A DNA stretch of 64,000 bases from Shimia gijangensis (lineage in GTDB: Bacteria; Pseudomonadota; Alphaproteobacteria; Rhodobacterales; Rhodobacteraceae), in NCBI RefSeq assembly GCF_900142085.1, contig NZ_FQZQ01000001.1:124001-188000 (forward strand), read 5' to 3'. The position numbers were made by a program, and so were the translations under genes. How positions within the stretch are numbered: the stretch's first letter is position 1; every line of letters starts with the position of its first letter. Shown here piece by piece: positions 8,872-17,291 of this stretch. The notes beneath the pieces were generated by a model. That model was given only the letters and a program-made list of their open reading frames with translations. It searched no databases and had not been told where the DNA came from.

Positions 8872-10299
8872 TTACCAGGGGCATCCTGCGATGGCCTTGA
8901 TTTCGCAGAATTCTTCGATGCCCCAGACACCGCCTTCGCGACCATTGCCCGACTGGCCATAACCGCCAAATGGCGACCCGCATTGGGCATCCGCACCATT
9001 GACTTCGACCATACCAGATCTGACAGCCCGCGCGACGCGCACCCCGCGTTCGGCATTGCTGGTCTGGATATAGTTTGTCAGGCCATAGACTGTGTCATTG
9101 GCCATATCGATGGCTTCTTTTTCACTGTCAAAGGGTGTGATGGCCAGAACAGGGCCAAAGATTTCTTCGCGGTAGATGGTCATATCCGGCGTGACGTCCG
9201 CAAAGATCGTTGGACGTACATAATAGCCTTTGTTGATGCCTTCCGGGCGTCCCAGTCCGCCCGTCAAAAGGGTCGCGCCCTCTTTGATTCCGGTTTCGAT
9301 CAGGCCTTGAATTTTGTTGTACTGCAACTCGCTGACGACGGGGCCCAGATGGCGGCCGGAGTCGCTTGTCGGGCCGACCTGAGTGGCGTCTCCAGCGGCT
9401 TTGGCCTGCTCGATTGCTTTGGCATAATGTGACCGTTCCACCAACATACGGGTTGGCGCGTTGCACGATTGGCCAGTGTTTTGCATGCAGTGGATCACAC
9501 CGCGCTTGACCGCCTTTTCGTCCGCGTCGGCAAAGATGATGTTGGCGCCTTTTCCGCCCAGCTCGAGGCTCACGCGCTTGAGCGTATCGGCGGCGGCCTT
9601 AGAAATGGCCGTGCCAGCGCGGGTTGATCCGGTAAAGCTGATCATGTCCACATCCGGGTGCGAGGACAGCTGTGTGCCAACGCCGACACCATCGCCGTTC
9701 ACCATGTTGAACACACCAGCGGGGAAGCCCGCAGCATCCACGATTTCGGCAAAAACGATCGACGACAACGGTGCGATTTCCGAAGGCTTCAACACCATCG
9801 TGCAGCCCACGGCCAGCGCCGGAATAACCTTGAGGAACACTTGGTTCATTGGCCAGTTCCAAGGCGTGATCATGCCGCACACGCCAATCGGCTCAAGGCG
9901 GATGCGATCAACCTCTTTGTAAACTTTCTCGAACTCGAAGCCTTCGAGGGCATCAAGGAATCCTTCCAGATGCCAGCTGCCTGATCCCCATTGCGAGTTG
10001 CGCGACAGATCGATGGGCGCGCCCATTTCCAGGCGCATGGCCTCGGCCATGTCATCGCGGCGGTCTTCATAGACTTCACCCAGTTTACGCAAAAGCGCGA
10101 TACGCTCTTCCAACGGCGTATCCGCCCAGGTCGGGAACGCTGCTTTGGCAGCGGCGACGGCGGCGTCTGTATCGGCCTGATCGCCGATTGAGATCACGGC
10201 GCACACGTCTTCCGTGGCCGGATCAATCACATCCATATCGTTTACGGCAACCGGGTTGACCCAGGCTCCGTTGATGTAAAATTGGCGTTTCTCAATCAT
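8872..10299 (-). CDS. NAD(P)-dependent aldehyde dehydrogenase
   Basis: This 475-residue ALDH-superfamily enzyme has the usual catalytic set: Asn148 in TPWNWP, Glu246 in LELGGK and nucleophile Cys279 in NTGQSCNAPTRM. The cofactor-fold motif FTGSTRAGT lies near 222. It oxidises an aldehyde to the acid; the substrate cannot be read from sequence, though its general look is that of the broad betaine/semialdehyde-type ALDHs. I chose ATG 10299 because GGAGAG is 7 bases upstream; the open frame continues another 61 codons with no family similarity. The long upstream region holds two inverted repeats (10379-10443), suggesting substrate-responsive control. There is no neighbouring regulator. Confidence 0.9.
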   Translation of the reverse strand: MIEKRQFYINGAWVNPVAVNDMDVIDPATEDVCAVISIGDQADTDAAVAAAKAAFPTWADTPLEERIALLRKLGEVYEDRRDDMAEAMRLEMGAPIDLSRNSQWGSGSWHLEGFLDALEGFEFEKVYKEVDRIRLEPIGVCGMITPWNWPMNQVFLKVIPALAVGCTMVLKPSEIAPLSSIVFAEIVDAAGFPAGVFNMVNGDGVGVGTQLSSHPDVDMISFTGSTRAGTAISKAAADTLKRVSLELGGKGANIIFADADEKAVKRGVIHCMQNTGQSCNAPTRMLVERSHYAKAIEQAKAAGDATQVGPTSDSGRHLGPVVSELQYNKIQGLIETGIKEGATLLTGGLGRPEGINKGYYVRPTIFADVTPDMTIYREEIFGPVLAITPFDSEKEAIDMANDTVYGLTNYIQTSNAERGVRVARAVRSGMVEVNGADAQCGSPFGGYGQSGNGREGGVWGIEEFCEIKAIAGCPW

Positions 10300-10378
10300 C
10301 GTGACTCTCCAGAGAACTCTGTGCACATCCCGCGTGCAAAATGAGGCCCGCAAAAGGGTTTGCGACGGCTTTGGTGAG

Positions 10379-10443
10379 AATTTGATCAAATTAATTGAAG
10401 AGTCAATCGATGTCTGATCCGATGGTGTTGCAAAAGATCGGAT
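10379..10443. promoter_or_regulatory. Two inverted repeats upstream of the aldehyde dehydrogenase gene
   Basis: AATTTGATCAAATT (10379-10392) is a perfect 14-bp palindrome. ATCCGAT (10417-10423) and ATCGGAT (10437-10443) form an inverted repeat with a 13-base spacer. Both lie 80-145 bases before the ALDH start. They are candidate operators; no cognate regulator is recognisable nearby. Confidence 0.4.
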
Positions 10444-10506
10444 TTCGCAGCCAACCGCCTTCGGCGAGAGTTTTTGGGCCAAGGTGAAGTGCCTTGCGCC
10501 GCACCA

Positions 10507-11220
10507 TTAAGTCTGAGGGTTGCGATTGACCAGAGCCCTGTAGCGGGCACGGCGGATTTCGCGCATCAGTTTGGAACGCAATCCGCCGGACTTATGTTGC
10601 ACGGTCGAGCCCGCGCCAAAGGGCATCTCGGTGGCACCATTGGGCAGGATGGTTTCAACCTTCTGGTCTGTGATCCAATGCATTTGTAGGAACGTATCGA
10701 CCGGGCGATCAAGTGTTTGTGTAGCGGCCAGAAGGCGCTGTGCCGCATTGCGGCCAACCACTTGCGCGGTTGTCTGCAAACCAATGATGTAGGGTGTAAA
10801 CAGCGCCATGTCTTCCTCTCGGTCGGTCACGGTTGCCTGAGTTTCCCGGTCTTTTGGTGGAATGCGGATAAAGCAGTCTGGCGTGGAATTGCGTGCCAGT
10901 AGCTTCATGAGCGGGGCCAGTCTATCTGGCGCAATCGCAAGGTCATCTTCGGCGACAATGGCCGCGTCCCAATTTTCATCCACGATCTTTTGCCAACAGG
11001 CACGGTGGCTTAAGAAACAACCGATTTCCCCCCCTTTGATCGCAAAGGGATAGTGGGGATCGTGCAGATCTCCGGGGCGCAGATCAACGCTTGTTTGTAC
11101 TTCGGGCAACCGTCCGTCAACGGCTTCGATCACCTGCGCGTTAGGCAGGTCACTCAGCAAACGATCAACGTTTTCACGCCGCTCAATGCTGGAAGACATA
11201 TGGATGATCAGGCTGTGCAT
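10507..11220 (-). CDS. Glycosyltransferase family 25 (LPS-type) protein
   Basis: This protein of about 237 residues has the GT25 arrangement: HSLIIHMSSSIERRENVDRL at the N-terminus, GGEIGCFLSHRACWQKIV in the middle, then AAIVAEDDLAI with the acidic metal/nucleotide-binding motif. GT25 members such as LgtB/LgtE/LpsA-type galactosyl- and glucosyltransferases build lipooligosaccharide. Start 11220 is preferred because the family motif begins 2 residues later; the ribosome site is weak. The gene sits between the pnp terminator and the aldehyde dehydrogenase promoter, alone on the minus strand. It may act in the same surface-glycan process as the fucosyltransferase and FkbM genes; that link is inference. 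Confidence 0.83.
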   Translation of the reverse strand: MHSLIIHMSSSIERRENVDRLLSDLPNAQVIEAVDGRLPEVQTSVDLRPGDLHDPHYPFAIKGGEIGCFLSHRACWQKIVDENWDAAIVAEDDLAIAPDRLAPLMKLLARNSTPDCFIRIPPKDRETQATVTDREEDMALFTPYIIGLQTTAQVVGRNAAQRLLAATQTLDRPVDTFLQMHWITDQKVETILPNGATEMPFGAGSTVQHKSGGLRSKLMREIRRARYRALVNRNPQT

Positions 11221-11250
11221 GACCCACAGATAACGACGCTTAGCCCAAAG

Positions 11251-11280
11251 AAAAAGCCCCGGCGTTTCCACCGGGGCTTT
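11251..11280 (-). terminator. Rho-independent terminator of pnp
   Basis: A 10-bp stem AAAGCCCCGG (11253-11262) / CCGGGGCTTT (11271-11280) has an 8-base loop. Read on the minus strand it ends in a run of T. It lies 22 bases after the pnp stop and before the GT25 start. Confidence 0.85.
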
Positions 11281-11301
11281 GTTGTTTCAAACGAGAGAGG
11301 A

Positions 11302-13434
11302 TTAATCCTCTTTTTTCTCGGCAACGACTTCTTCGCCAGTTTCCTGATCGACAACTTTCATCGACAGGCGCACTTTGCCGCGATCGTCAAAGCCCAAAAG
11401 CTTGACCTTCACGTCCTGGCCTTCTTTCAGAACATCCGACGGATGGTTCAGGCGACGGTTTTCGATCTGGCTGACGTGCACAAGGCCGTCACGTTTGCCA
11501 AAGAAGTTCACGAAGGCGCCGAAATCAACGATCTTCACGACTTTACCGTCGTAGATTTTGTTGACCTCAGGTTCTGCCACGATCGAGTAGATCATGTCAT
11601 AGGCTTTCTTGATGGCTTCGCCGTTTGGCGATGCAATCTTGATGATGCCTTCGTCGTTGATGTCGACTTTAGCGCCCGACACTTCAACGATTTCACGGAT
11701 CACTTTACCGCCCGAGCCGATCACTTCACGGATCTTATCCGTTGGAACCTGCATGGTTTCAATGCGCGGCGCGTGGATCGAGAAGTCAGCGGCACCTGTC
11801 AGTGCTTTGTTCATCTCGCCCAGAATGTGCATCCGGCCGTCTTTGGCCTGAGCCAAAGCTTTTTCCATGATTTCAGGTGTGATGCCGGCCACCTTGATGT
11901 CCATCTGCAGCGACGTGATACCATTTTCGGTACCTGCCACTTTGAAGTCCATGTCGCCAAGGTGGTCTTCGTCACCCAGGATGTCCGACAGGATCGCATA
12001 TGATCCGTCGTTTTCCAGGATCAGACCCATGGCCACACCAGCAACAGCAGACGTCAGCGGAACACCCGCATCCATCATCGACAAAGAGCCACCGCAAACC
12101 GACGCCATCGAAGACGAGCCGTTGGATTCAGTGATCTCAGACACAACACGTACCGTGTACGGGAAGTCGGTTGCCGCAGGCAGAACCGCCTGAAGCGCAC
12201 GCCATGCCAGTTTTCCGTGACCAATCTCACGACGTCCTGGGCCCATCACACGACCAACTTCACCAACCGAATAGGGAGGGAAGTTATAATGCAAGAGGAA
12301 GTTCGAACGGTATGTACCGGTCAGTGCGTCGATCATTTGCTCGTCATCGCCGGTGCCCAAAGTGGTCACAACCAGACCTTGGGTCTCGCCACGTGTGAAC
12401 AAGGCCGAGCCGTGCGTACGAGGCAACAGGCCAGTTTGACATTCGATGCCACGGATGTCGGCAGTGCCACGTCCGTCGATACGCTTGCCAGTTTTGACAA
12501 CGTCACCGCGCAGGATGCCAGCTTCGAGCTTTTTCATCGCCGAGCCAAGGTTGGCGTCTGCCAGCTGGTCTTCGGTCAAGGCGTCTTTGACAACGGCACG
12601 GGCTGCCGAAACAGCAGCAGTGCGCTCTTGTTTGTCAGTCAAAGCAAAAGCGGCACGCATGTCGGTTTCGCCAGCTGCTTTAACCGCATCATACAGATCG
12701 CCATATTCTGGCGGCTGGAAGTCAAACGGCTCTTTGGCTGTGTCTTCGGCCAGGTCAATGATCAGGTCGATCACAGGCTGGATAGACTCGTGTGCAAATT
12801 TCACCGCACCGAGCATTTCTGCTTCGGACAGTTCGTATGCTTCCGATTCCACCATCATCACGGCGTCTTTGGTGCCAGCAACAACAAGATCCAGACGCTG
12901 GTCTGGGTTGTTGCGCAGAACGTGCATGTCATCAACCGTTGGGTTCAGAACATATTCGCCCTCTTCAAAGCCAACGCGTGCTGCAGCGATTGGGCCCATG
13001 AACGGAGCGCCCGAAATGGTCAACGCGGCCGAGGCTGCGATCATCGCAACCATGTCGGGGTCGTTTACCAGATCGTGGCTCAGCACGGTGCACATCACCA
13101 GAACTTCGTTTTTGAAGCCAGGCACAAACAGCGGGCGGATCGGACGGTCGATCAGACGCGCGGTCAGAGTTTCTTTCTCGGTGGGACGGGCCTCACGCTT
13201 GAAGAAGCCACCAGGTACTTTACCTGCGGCATAGTATTTTTCTTGGTAGTGAACGGTCAGCGGGAAAAAGTCCTGACCGGGTTTTGGTGCCTTCGCAAAG
13301 GTCACAGCAGCCATCACGGATGTTTCGCCCAAAGTGGCGATCACACAGCCGTCAGCCTGACGGGCAACTTTGCCCGTTTCCAGAGTGAGGGTTTCTTCAC
13401 CCCACTGCATAGATTTTGTCGTTACGTCAAACAT
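11302..13434 (-). CDS. pnp: Polyribonucleotide nucleotidyltransferase (PNPase)
   Basis: At 710 residues this is a full-length PNPase: two RNase PH domains separated by a helical linker, then a KH domain ([12 protein letters not shown]) and an S1 domain ([15 protein letters not shown]) near the C-terminus. The second core contains the expected catalytic acidic cluster ([19 protein letters not shown] region). It is a phosphorolytic 3'-5' exonuclease of mRNA decay and sRNA metabolism, usually in the RNA degradosome. ATG 13434 has AGGAAACGATAT upstream; the open frame further upstream is not family-like. In most proteobacteria pnp directly follows rpsO. Here about 3.4 kb of other genes intervene, so pnp must have its own promoter between 13435 and 13730. 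Confidence 0.97.
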   Translation of the reverse strand: MFDVTTKSMQWGEETLTLETGKVARQADGCVIATLGETSVMAAVTFAKAPKPGQDFFPLTVHYQEKYYAAGKVPGGFFKREARPTEKETLTARLIDRPIRPLFVPGFKNEVLVMCTVLSHDLVNDPDMVAMIAASAALTISGAPFMGPIAAARVGFEEGEYVLNPTVDDMHVLRNNPDQRLDLVVAGTKDAVMMVESEAYELSEAEMLGAVKFAHESIQPVIDLIIDLAEDTAKEPFDFQPPEYGDLYDAVKAAGETDMRAAFALTDKQERTAAVSAARAVVKDALTEDQLADANLGSAMKKLEAGILRGDVVKTGKRIDGRGTADIRGIECQTGLLPRTHGSALFTRGETQGLVVTTLGTGDDEQMIDALTGTYRSNFLLHYNFPPYSVGEVGRVMGPGRREIGHGKLAWRALQAVLPAATDFPYTVRVVSEITESNGSSSMASVCGGSLSMMDAGVPLTSAVAGVAMGLILENDGSYAILSDILGDEDHLGDMDFKVAGTENGITSLQMDIKVAGITPEIMEKALAQAKDGRMHILGEMNKALTGAADFSIHAPRIETMQVPTDKIREVIGSGGKVIREIVEVSGAKVDINDEGIIKIASPNGEAIKKAYDMIYSIVAEPEVNKIYDGKVVKIVDFGAFVNFFGKRDGLVHVSQIENRRLNHPSDVLKEGQDVKVKLLGFDDRGKVRLSMKVVDQETGEEVVAEKKED

Positions 13435-13450
13435 ATATCGTTTCCTAGTT

Positions 13451-13475
13451 GGGAGCACTCCCAGGCGTTCCTGGG
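13451..13475 (-). promoter_or_regulatory. pnp: Competing hairpins in the pnp leader
   Basis: About 17-40 bases before the pnp start, two stems share the same CCC. One pairs GGGAG (13451-13455) with CTCCC (13458-13462); the other pairs CCCAGG (13460-13465) with CCTGGG (13470-13475) around a 4-base loop. They are mutually exclusive. E. coli pnp is autoregulated through a leader hairpin, so an analogous role is possible but unproven. Confidence 0.35.
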
Positions 13476-13730
13476 TCTCCCGTTTCAATAGCGGCCGCAT
13501 TGCCGCCGATCCCTCTTCATCCTTGTTATCGGGTGCCGGGATCAGGGCACCACGCTCAGATGGAGCGGCCATATAGGAAAACAAGTGGTTTGGAAACTGC
13601 AAACTGCATCGGGCAGAGAATGCACAAGGCCTCGGTTTCTCCGCATTTAGTTCGGATTGTTGCCCTTCTCACATGCGATCTCTGTAGTATTATGGCGCCA
13701 TGCCTTTGGGCGCATTGGATATGATGAATT

Positions 13731-14417
13731 ATGTTTAGAAAATCTCTTTTGATTTCGCTCGCCTTGCTGATGAGCCTTTGGAGTGGTTTTGGTGCCGCAG
13801 AAGACAAAACACCCCGCATTCTGACTATGGGCGACAGCCTTTTGGCTTGGCATGGCGTCAGTGGTCGTTCGGTTTCCCATGTTGTGGCCAACGAGCTGAA
13901 GGAACCTGTTGAAAACCGCTCGATTGGTGGTGCCCGGGTTTTGTACGGCTTGCCAGTCACCGGGTCGATGGGGATGAAGATCGCCAAACAGTACACTCCG
14001 GGCGATTGGGAATGGGTTGTTCTGAATGGCGGGGGCAATGATCTGTGGCTGGGATGTGGCTGCAAAGCCTGCGACAAAAAAATGGACCGCATGATTTCAG
14101 CCGATGGTAAAAAAGGCGCCATTCCGGGGTTGATCGGCAAACTGCGCAGCAGCGGTGCTCAGGTGGTCTTTGTCGGCTATCTGCGCAGCCCCGGCGTTGG
14201 CTCGGTTATCGATGCCTGTCGCGACGAAGGCGACAAACTGGAAGCGCGCATCGCCAAACTGGCCAAGTTTGCCGACGGTGTTCATTTCCTGTCCCTGGCT
14301 GAAATGGTGCCGCACGGCGACCGCAGTTTTCATACGGTCAGCATGATCCACCCATCTATCAAAGGCAGCCGCGAAATCGGCAAACGCGTGGCCGAGATCA
14401 TTCGGGACAATGATTAG
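13731..14417 (+). CDS. Secreted SGNH/GDSL hydrolase
   Basis: The protein has 228 residues with a clear signal peptide (residues 1-22, ending FGAA). SGNH blocks follow: TMGDSLLAW (Ser), SIGGARV, LNGGGNDL and the C-terminal MIHPS (His). It is therefore probably a periplasmic or secreted esterase. A CGCKACDKKMD segment gives closely spaced cysteines that may form a disulfide. It is divergent from pnp and interrupts the usual rpsO-pnp neighbourhood. The substrate is unknown; acyl or acetyl groups on glycans are typical for the fold. Confidence 0.85.
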   Translation: MFRKSLLISLALLMSLWSGFGAAEDKTPRILTMGDSLLAWHGVSGRSVSHVVANELKEPVENRSIGGARVLYGLPVTGSMGMKIAKQYTPGDWEWVVLNGGGNDLWLGCGCKACDKKMDRMISADGKKGAIPGLIGKLRSSGAQVVFVGYLRSPGVGSVIDACRDEGDKLEARIAKLAKFADGVHFLSLAEMVPHGDRSFHTVSMIHPSIKGSREIGKRVAEIIRDND

Positions 14418-14445
14418 GTGGGGCAGACCGAAGGCTGAGGACTAT

Positions 14446-14469
14446 GTCTGCTCTGCGGACGAAGCAGAC
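14446..14469. terminator. Possible terminator between convergent genes
   Basis: A 7-bp stem GTCTGCT (14446-14452) / AGCAGAC (14463-14469) with a 10-base loop is followed by TTTCG. It lies between the SGNH hydrolase and the convergent methyltransferase. The T run is short, so confidence is limited. Confidence 0.35.
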
Positions 14470-14481
14470 TTTCGCCCAAGA

Positions 14482-15294
14482 TCATTTTCTTCCGCTGAAA
14501 ATGTAGCGGTTTAGCGAAAAGAAAAACCCTTCACTTTGGTCCAGATTCTTTTGGTCATCCAGCCAGTTCATTTGATCCTCTGAACTGAATTCCGGCGATC
14601 CCTCCATGATTGCTGTCGCAAACCCAGCGGTTTGCCTTGCATATGTATTGTCTCCAAAATCGGTGTTTAGGACGACAAAGCTTTCCGATGTGATATTGCA
14701 GAAACCCGACCGAACAAGTCGTTGCGGCAGTGATTTCGACACATGGGCATCAGCATAGACTGCCTTGTATGCGTCCAACATCCGCGCCATCAAGTCAGGT
14801 GTGTTGTTTTGCCAAACAAGGGTATCCCAATCAGTATCCAAGATTACGATGCGGCCTCCGGGTCTAAGCACACGAAATGCTTCTTTCAAAGCCTGATCAA
14901 CATCATCCAAAAAGCTGAACAATTGCGCCGCAACCACGGCATCAAAGGTCACATCTTCAAATGGTAGGGACACAGCGTCACCCAGAACAAATTCACCCTG
15001 CGGGCAAAAATGTTGTGCCATCCCATTGATCGCTTCCGAGGAATCCAGCCCAACCACGCGGCCGCCCGAACCTAAGCAATCGACCAACTCACGCGCGAAA
15101 ATTCCATTGCCAGAGCCAAGTTCTAAAATGTGTTCACCGGACCTTGGCGATAGAACTCGCATTAGTTCCGAACGCTGGTGCACCATGTCCTTGGTACATG
15201 CTAGGCGCTCCTGCTGTGCCGCCATCGCTTCATCAAAAAATTCACTCAAGGTATCGCCCCCAAAGTTCTCCCACAGATTCTGACTGTATATCAT
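14482..15294 (-). CDS. Class I SAM-dependent methyltransferase
   Basis: The protein has 270 residues. Motif I HILELGSGNGIFARE, the acidic end of strand 2 (VVGLDSS), motif II/III FDAVVAAQLFSFLDDV and the RVLRPGGRIVILDTDW motif are those of UbiE/arsenite-type small-molecule methyltransferases. The C-terminal about 90 residues are not diagnostic. The gene looks more A+T-rich than pnp or rpsO on either side and sits in the block that separates them, so it may be acquired. The substrate is unknown. Confidence 0.82.
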   Translation of the reverse strand: MIYSQNLWENFGGDTLSEFFDEAMAAQQERLACTKDMVHQRSELMRVLSPRSGEHILELGSGNGIFARELVDCLGSGGRVVGLDSSEAINGMAQHFCPQGEFVLGDAVSLPFEDVTFDAVVAAQLFSFLDDVDQALKEAFRVLRPGGRIVILDTDWDTLVWQNNTPDLMARMLDAYKAVYADAHVSKSLPQRLVRSGFCNITSESFVVLNTDFGDNTYARQTAGFATAIMEGSPEFSSEDQMNWLDDQKNLDQSEGFFFSLNRYIFSGRK

Positions 15295-15335
15295 ACGGTG
15301 ACCGCTTAGGGCTCAAACCAGACATCCCGCCATTC

Positions 15336-16640
15336 CTAAGTTTTCGCCAATTCTTCGCGTCCCAATCCCTGAACACCTTGCGCCTGCAACGCCTTGACCA
15401 GTGTTGCGTGATCCACTTCCTGCACAGCACACCCCTCAGCGATCGCCAACGCCGCCGCCGTACCCGTGGCCTGCCCCATCGCCATGCATTGCGGCATGCC
15501 GCGCACGGACGCAAAGGCGGTTGCATCGGCCGAGATAATCCGCCCCGCAAACATCAGGTTTGATACATACTCGGGCACCAAGGCGCGAAACGGGATGGTG
15601 TAGTAATCGCCTGTTTCCACCATTGCGTCATGGGTCATGTCGCTGGAGGTGCGCATCACGTCATCAATCGGGTTGTCGCAACATACGATCCCGTCTGGAA
15701 ATCTGGTACCATCGGCAAGGTCCTGAGCGGTGATCTCATAGACACCCTTTAGTTTGCGGGTTTCGCGCACGCCCACGGTCGGCCCCAGATTGGTCATATG
15801 CGCGTTTTCAAACCCGGGAATATCCTGTTGCAGGAACCGGGCCATTTGCACAGCCCGGCGTCGTCCTTCCTGAGTGCCCTTGGCCACGGCCTCGGGGTTG
15901 GTGCCGTCGATGCCACGGATCACAACCGAATTGCAGAACACGGTATTCTGGTGAAACCCCTTCATCAGATACAGCTTGCCCAAATCCTCGTGCAGCCGCC
16001 CTTCAGCGATACCCTTGGCGGCGTAGCTTGTGAAATAGGGATCATTCTGGGCAAACACCCGATCCCAGTCGGCGTTCTCCATCATAAAGGTCAACGTGAC
16101 CCCCATCATATTGCCCCGCGCGTCGCCCAGGACAAAGGGCACCCCGGCTTTGGCGGAAATATCACCGTCCCCGGAACAGTCGATGACGATCTTGGCGGCG
16201 ATATCATGTTGCCCATGGCGATCAAAGAACGACACTGATGCAATCTTTGTGTCCTGCATGTCCGGTGCAATGGCTGTGGCATTCAGGTGCAGATGCACGC
16301 CCGCCTCTTCCAGCATTTCAAACATTGCCGTGGTGGCAATATCGTGGTCGTAAATGATTTCGTCGCCAAAATTTTCGAGCGTACAGAGGCGTCTTTCGGC
16401 GGCGGGTGGTTGCATCTCAAATAGGCGTGTCGACAACTCCTCCATCAGGCCGCCAATGCTGGTGTCGCATGGATAGGCGGCACCCCAAGGCATGCCCGGA
16501 CAAAACGCCATCACGCCGCCGACTTTGTTGCCTGCCTCGATCAGATGCACGTTCAATCCCTGACGTGCTGCCGCCACCGCCGCGCCAAATCCGGCGGTGC
16601 CGCCGCCGATGACCAGAACATCGGTTGTTATCTTAGACAT
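15336..16640 (-). CDS. FAD-dependent oxidoreductase (FAD_oxidored family)
   Basis: This 434-residue protein has an N-terminal Rossmann FAD motif DVLVIGGGTAGFGAAVAAARQG (residues 7-28), followed by a glycine-rich segment (GGVMAFCPGMPWG) typical of the PF12831 family. A second FAD contact appears at VIDCSGDGDISAKAG. The C-terminal FAGRIISADATAFASVRGMPQCMAMGQ motif closes the FAD site. Members oxidise organic acids or sugars, and most are uncharacterised. I chose ATG 16640; the open frame upstream runs through an intergenic regulatory zone. The zone holds a phased pair of TTGTACAA palindromes also found upstream of the saccharopine genes near 49.8 kb, hinting at shared control and perhaps a link to amino-acid catabolism. 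Confidence 0.85.
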   Translation of the reverse strand: MSKITTDVLVIGGGTAGFGAAVAAARQGLNVHLIEAGNKVGGVMAFCPGMPWGAAYPCDTSIGGLMEELSTRLFEMQPPAAERRLCTLENFGDEIIYDHDIATTAMFEMLEEAGVHLHLNATAIAPDMQDTKIASVSFFDRHGQHDIAAKIVIDCSGDGDISAKAGVPFVLGDARGNMMGVTLTFMMENADWDRVFAQNDPYFTSYAAKGIAEGRLHEDLGKLYLMKGFHQNTVFCNSVVIRGIDGTNPEAVAKGTQEGRRRAVQMARFLQQDIPGFENAHMTNLGPTVGVRETRKLKGVYEITAQDLADGTRFPDGIVCCDNPIDDVMRTSSDMTHDAMVETGDYYTIPFRALVPEYVSNLMFAGRIISADATAFASVRGMPQCMAMGQATGTAAALAIAEGCAVQEVDHATLVKALQAQGVQGLGREELAKT

Positions 16641-16711
16641 GTGCAGGTCGCCCCAATTTGTGTCGCGGGTATTGGAGGTCAAAAGGCGCGAAAAGCAATC
16701 AAATTCGCGAA

Positions 16712-16765
16712 TTGTACACATTGTACAAACCAGACTCTTGGGGAGGGGAGGATTGTACAAAACGG
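16712..16765. promoter_or_regulatory. Paired TTGTACAA palindromes upstream of the FAD oxidoreductase gene
   Basis: TTGTACAC (16712-16719), TTGTACAA (16721-16728) and TTGTACAA (16753-16760, extended as TTGTACAAAACGG to 16765) lie 72-125 bases before the start. The two exact octamers are 32 bp apart, three helical turns. The extended half-site CCGTTTTGTACAA recurs at 49810-49856. This is a candidate operator for a dimeric regulator. Confidence 0.6.
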
Positions 16766-16815
16766 ACACTTTTGGGATTTTGGAGGATTGAGGCCGTCCG
16801 AGCCACAAACGAAAA

Positions 16816-16839
16816 ACGCCCGCTCAAATGAGCGGGCGT
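16816..16839 (-). terminator. rpsO: Rho-independent terminator of rpsO
   Basis: An 11-bp stem ACGCCCGCTCA (16816-16826) / TGAGCGGGCGT (16829-16839) is followed on the minus strand by TTTTTC. It lies 27 bases after the rpsO stop and confirms that rpsO does not read into pnp efficiently. Confidence 0.88.
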
Positions 16840-16865
16840 CTGACAATCCAAAAGGATCGGAATTC

Positions 16866-17135
16866 TTAGCGGCGCAGGCCCAGACGTTTGATCAGGTCTG
16901 TATAGCGTGCTTCTTCTTTGCCCTTCAGGTAGTCCAGCAGCTTACGGCGCTGTGCAACCATTTTCAAAAGGCCACGGCGACCGTGGTTGTCTTTTTTGTG
17001 GGTTTTGAAGTGCTCGGTCAGAGTCGCGATGCGCGAGGACAAGATAGCAACCTGAACTTCGGGCGAACCAGTGTCACCTTCTTTAGTTGCGAATTCTTTC
17101 ATTACGCGGTCTTTTTCTTCAGCAGTAATCGACAT
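16866..17135 (-). CDS. rpsO: 30S ribosomal protein S15
   Basis: The 89 residues match the usual S15 length, with the 16S rRNA-binding signature in the expected place ([21 protein letters not shown], then [22 protein letters not shown]). It binds the central domain of 16S rRNA early in 30S assembly. AAAGGAG precedes the ATG at 7 bases. It belongs to the minus-strand rbfA-truB-rpsO series. Its own strong terminator separates it from downstream genes. Confidence 0.98.
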   Translation of the reverse strand: MSITAEEKDRVMKEFATKEGDTGSPEVQVAILSSRIATLTEHFKTHKKDNHGRRGLLKMVAQRRKLLDYLKGKEEARYTDLIKRLGLRR

Positions 17136-17291
17136 CGGGGTCTCCTTTGGTCAAAGGGTTAAGGGCACGAGCCGGGATGTCGTCCAGCAAGGTCCGTGGA
17201 GAGAATCCCCCCAGTTTTCATGAGCGGATGCGAGCGTATAAGAGATTTATGCACAAAAGAAAAGGGGGATATGGTGCGGCGATTGCGGCGA

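Noticed and set aside
12217-13491. 424-codon plus-strand frame opposite pnp, and similar frames at 11053-12003
   Set aside because: pnp is certain on the minus strand. The plus-strand products are Phe/Cys/His-rich with no family features, which is typical of a shadow of a GC-rich gene.
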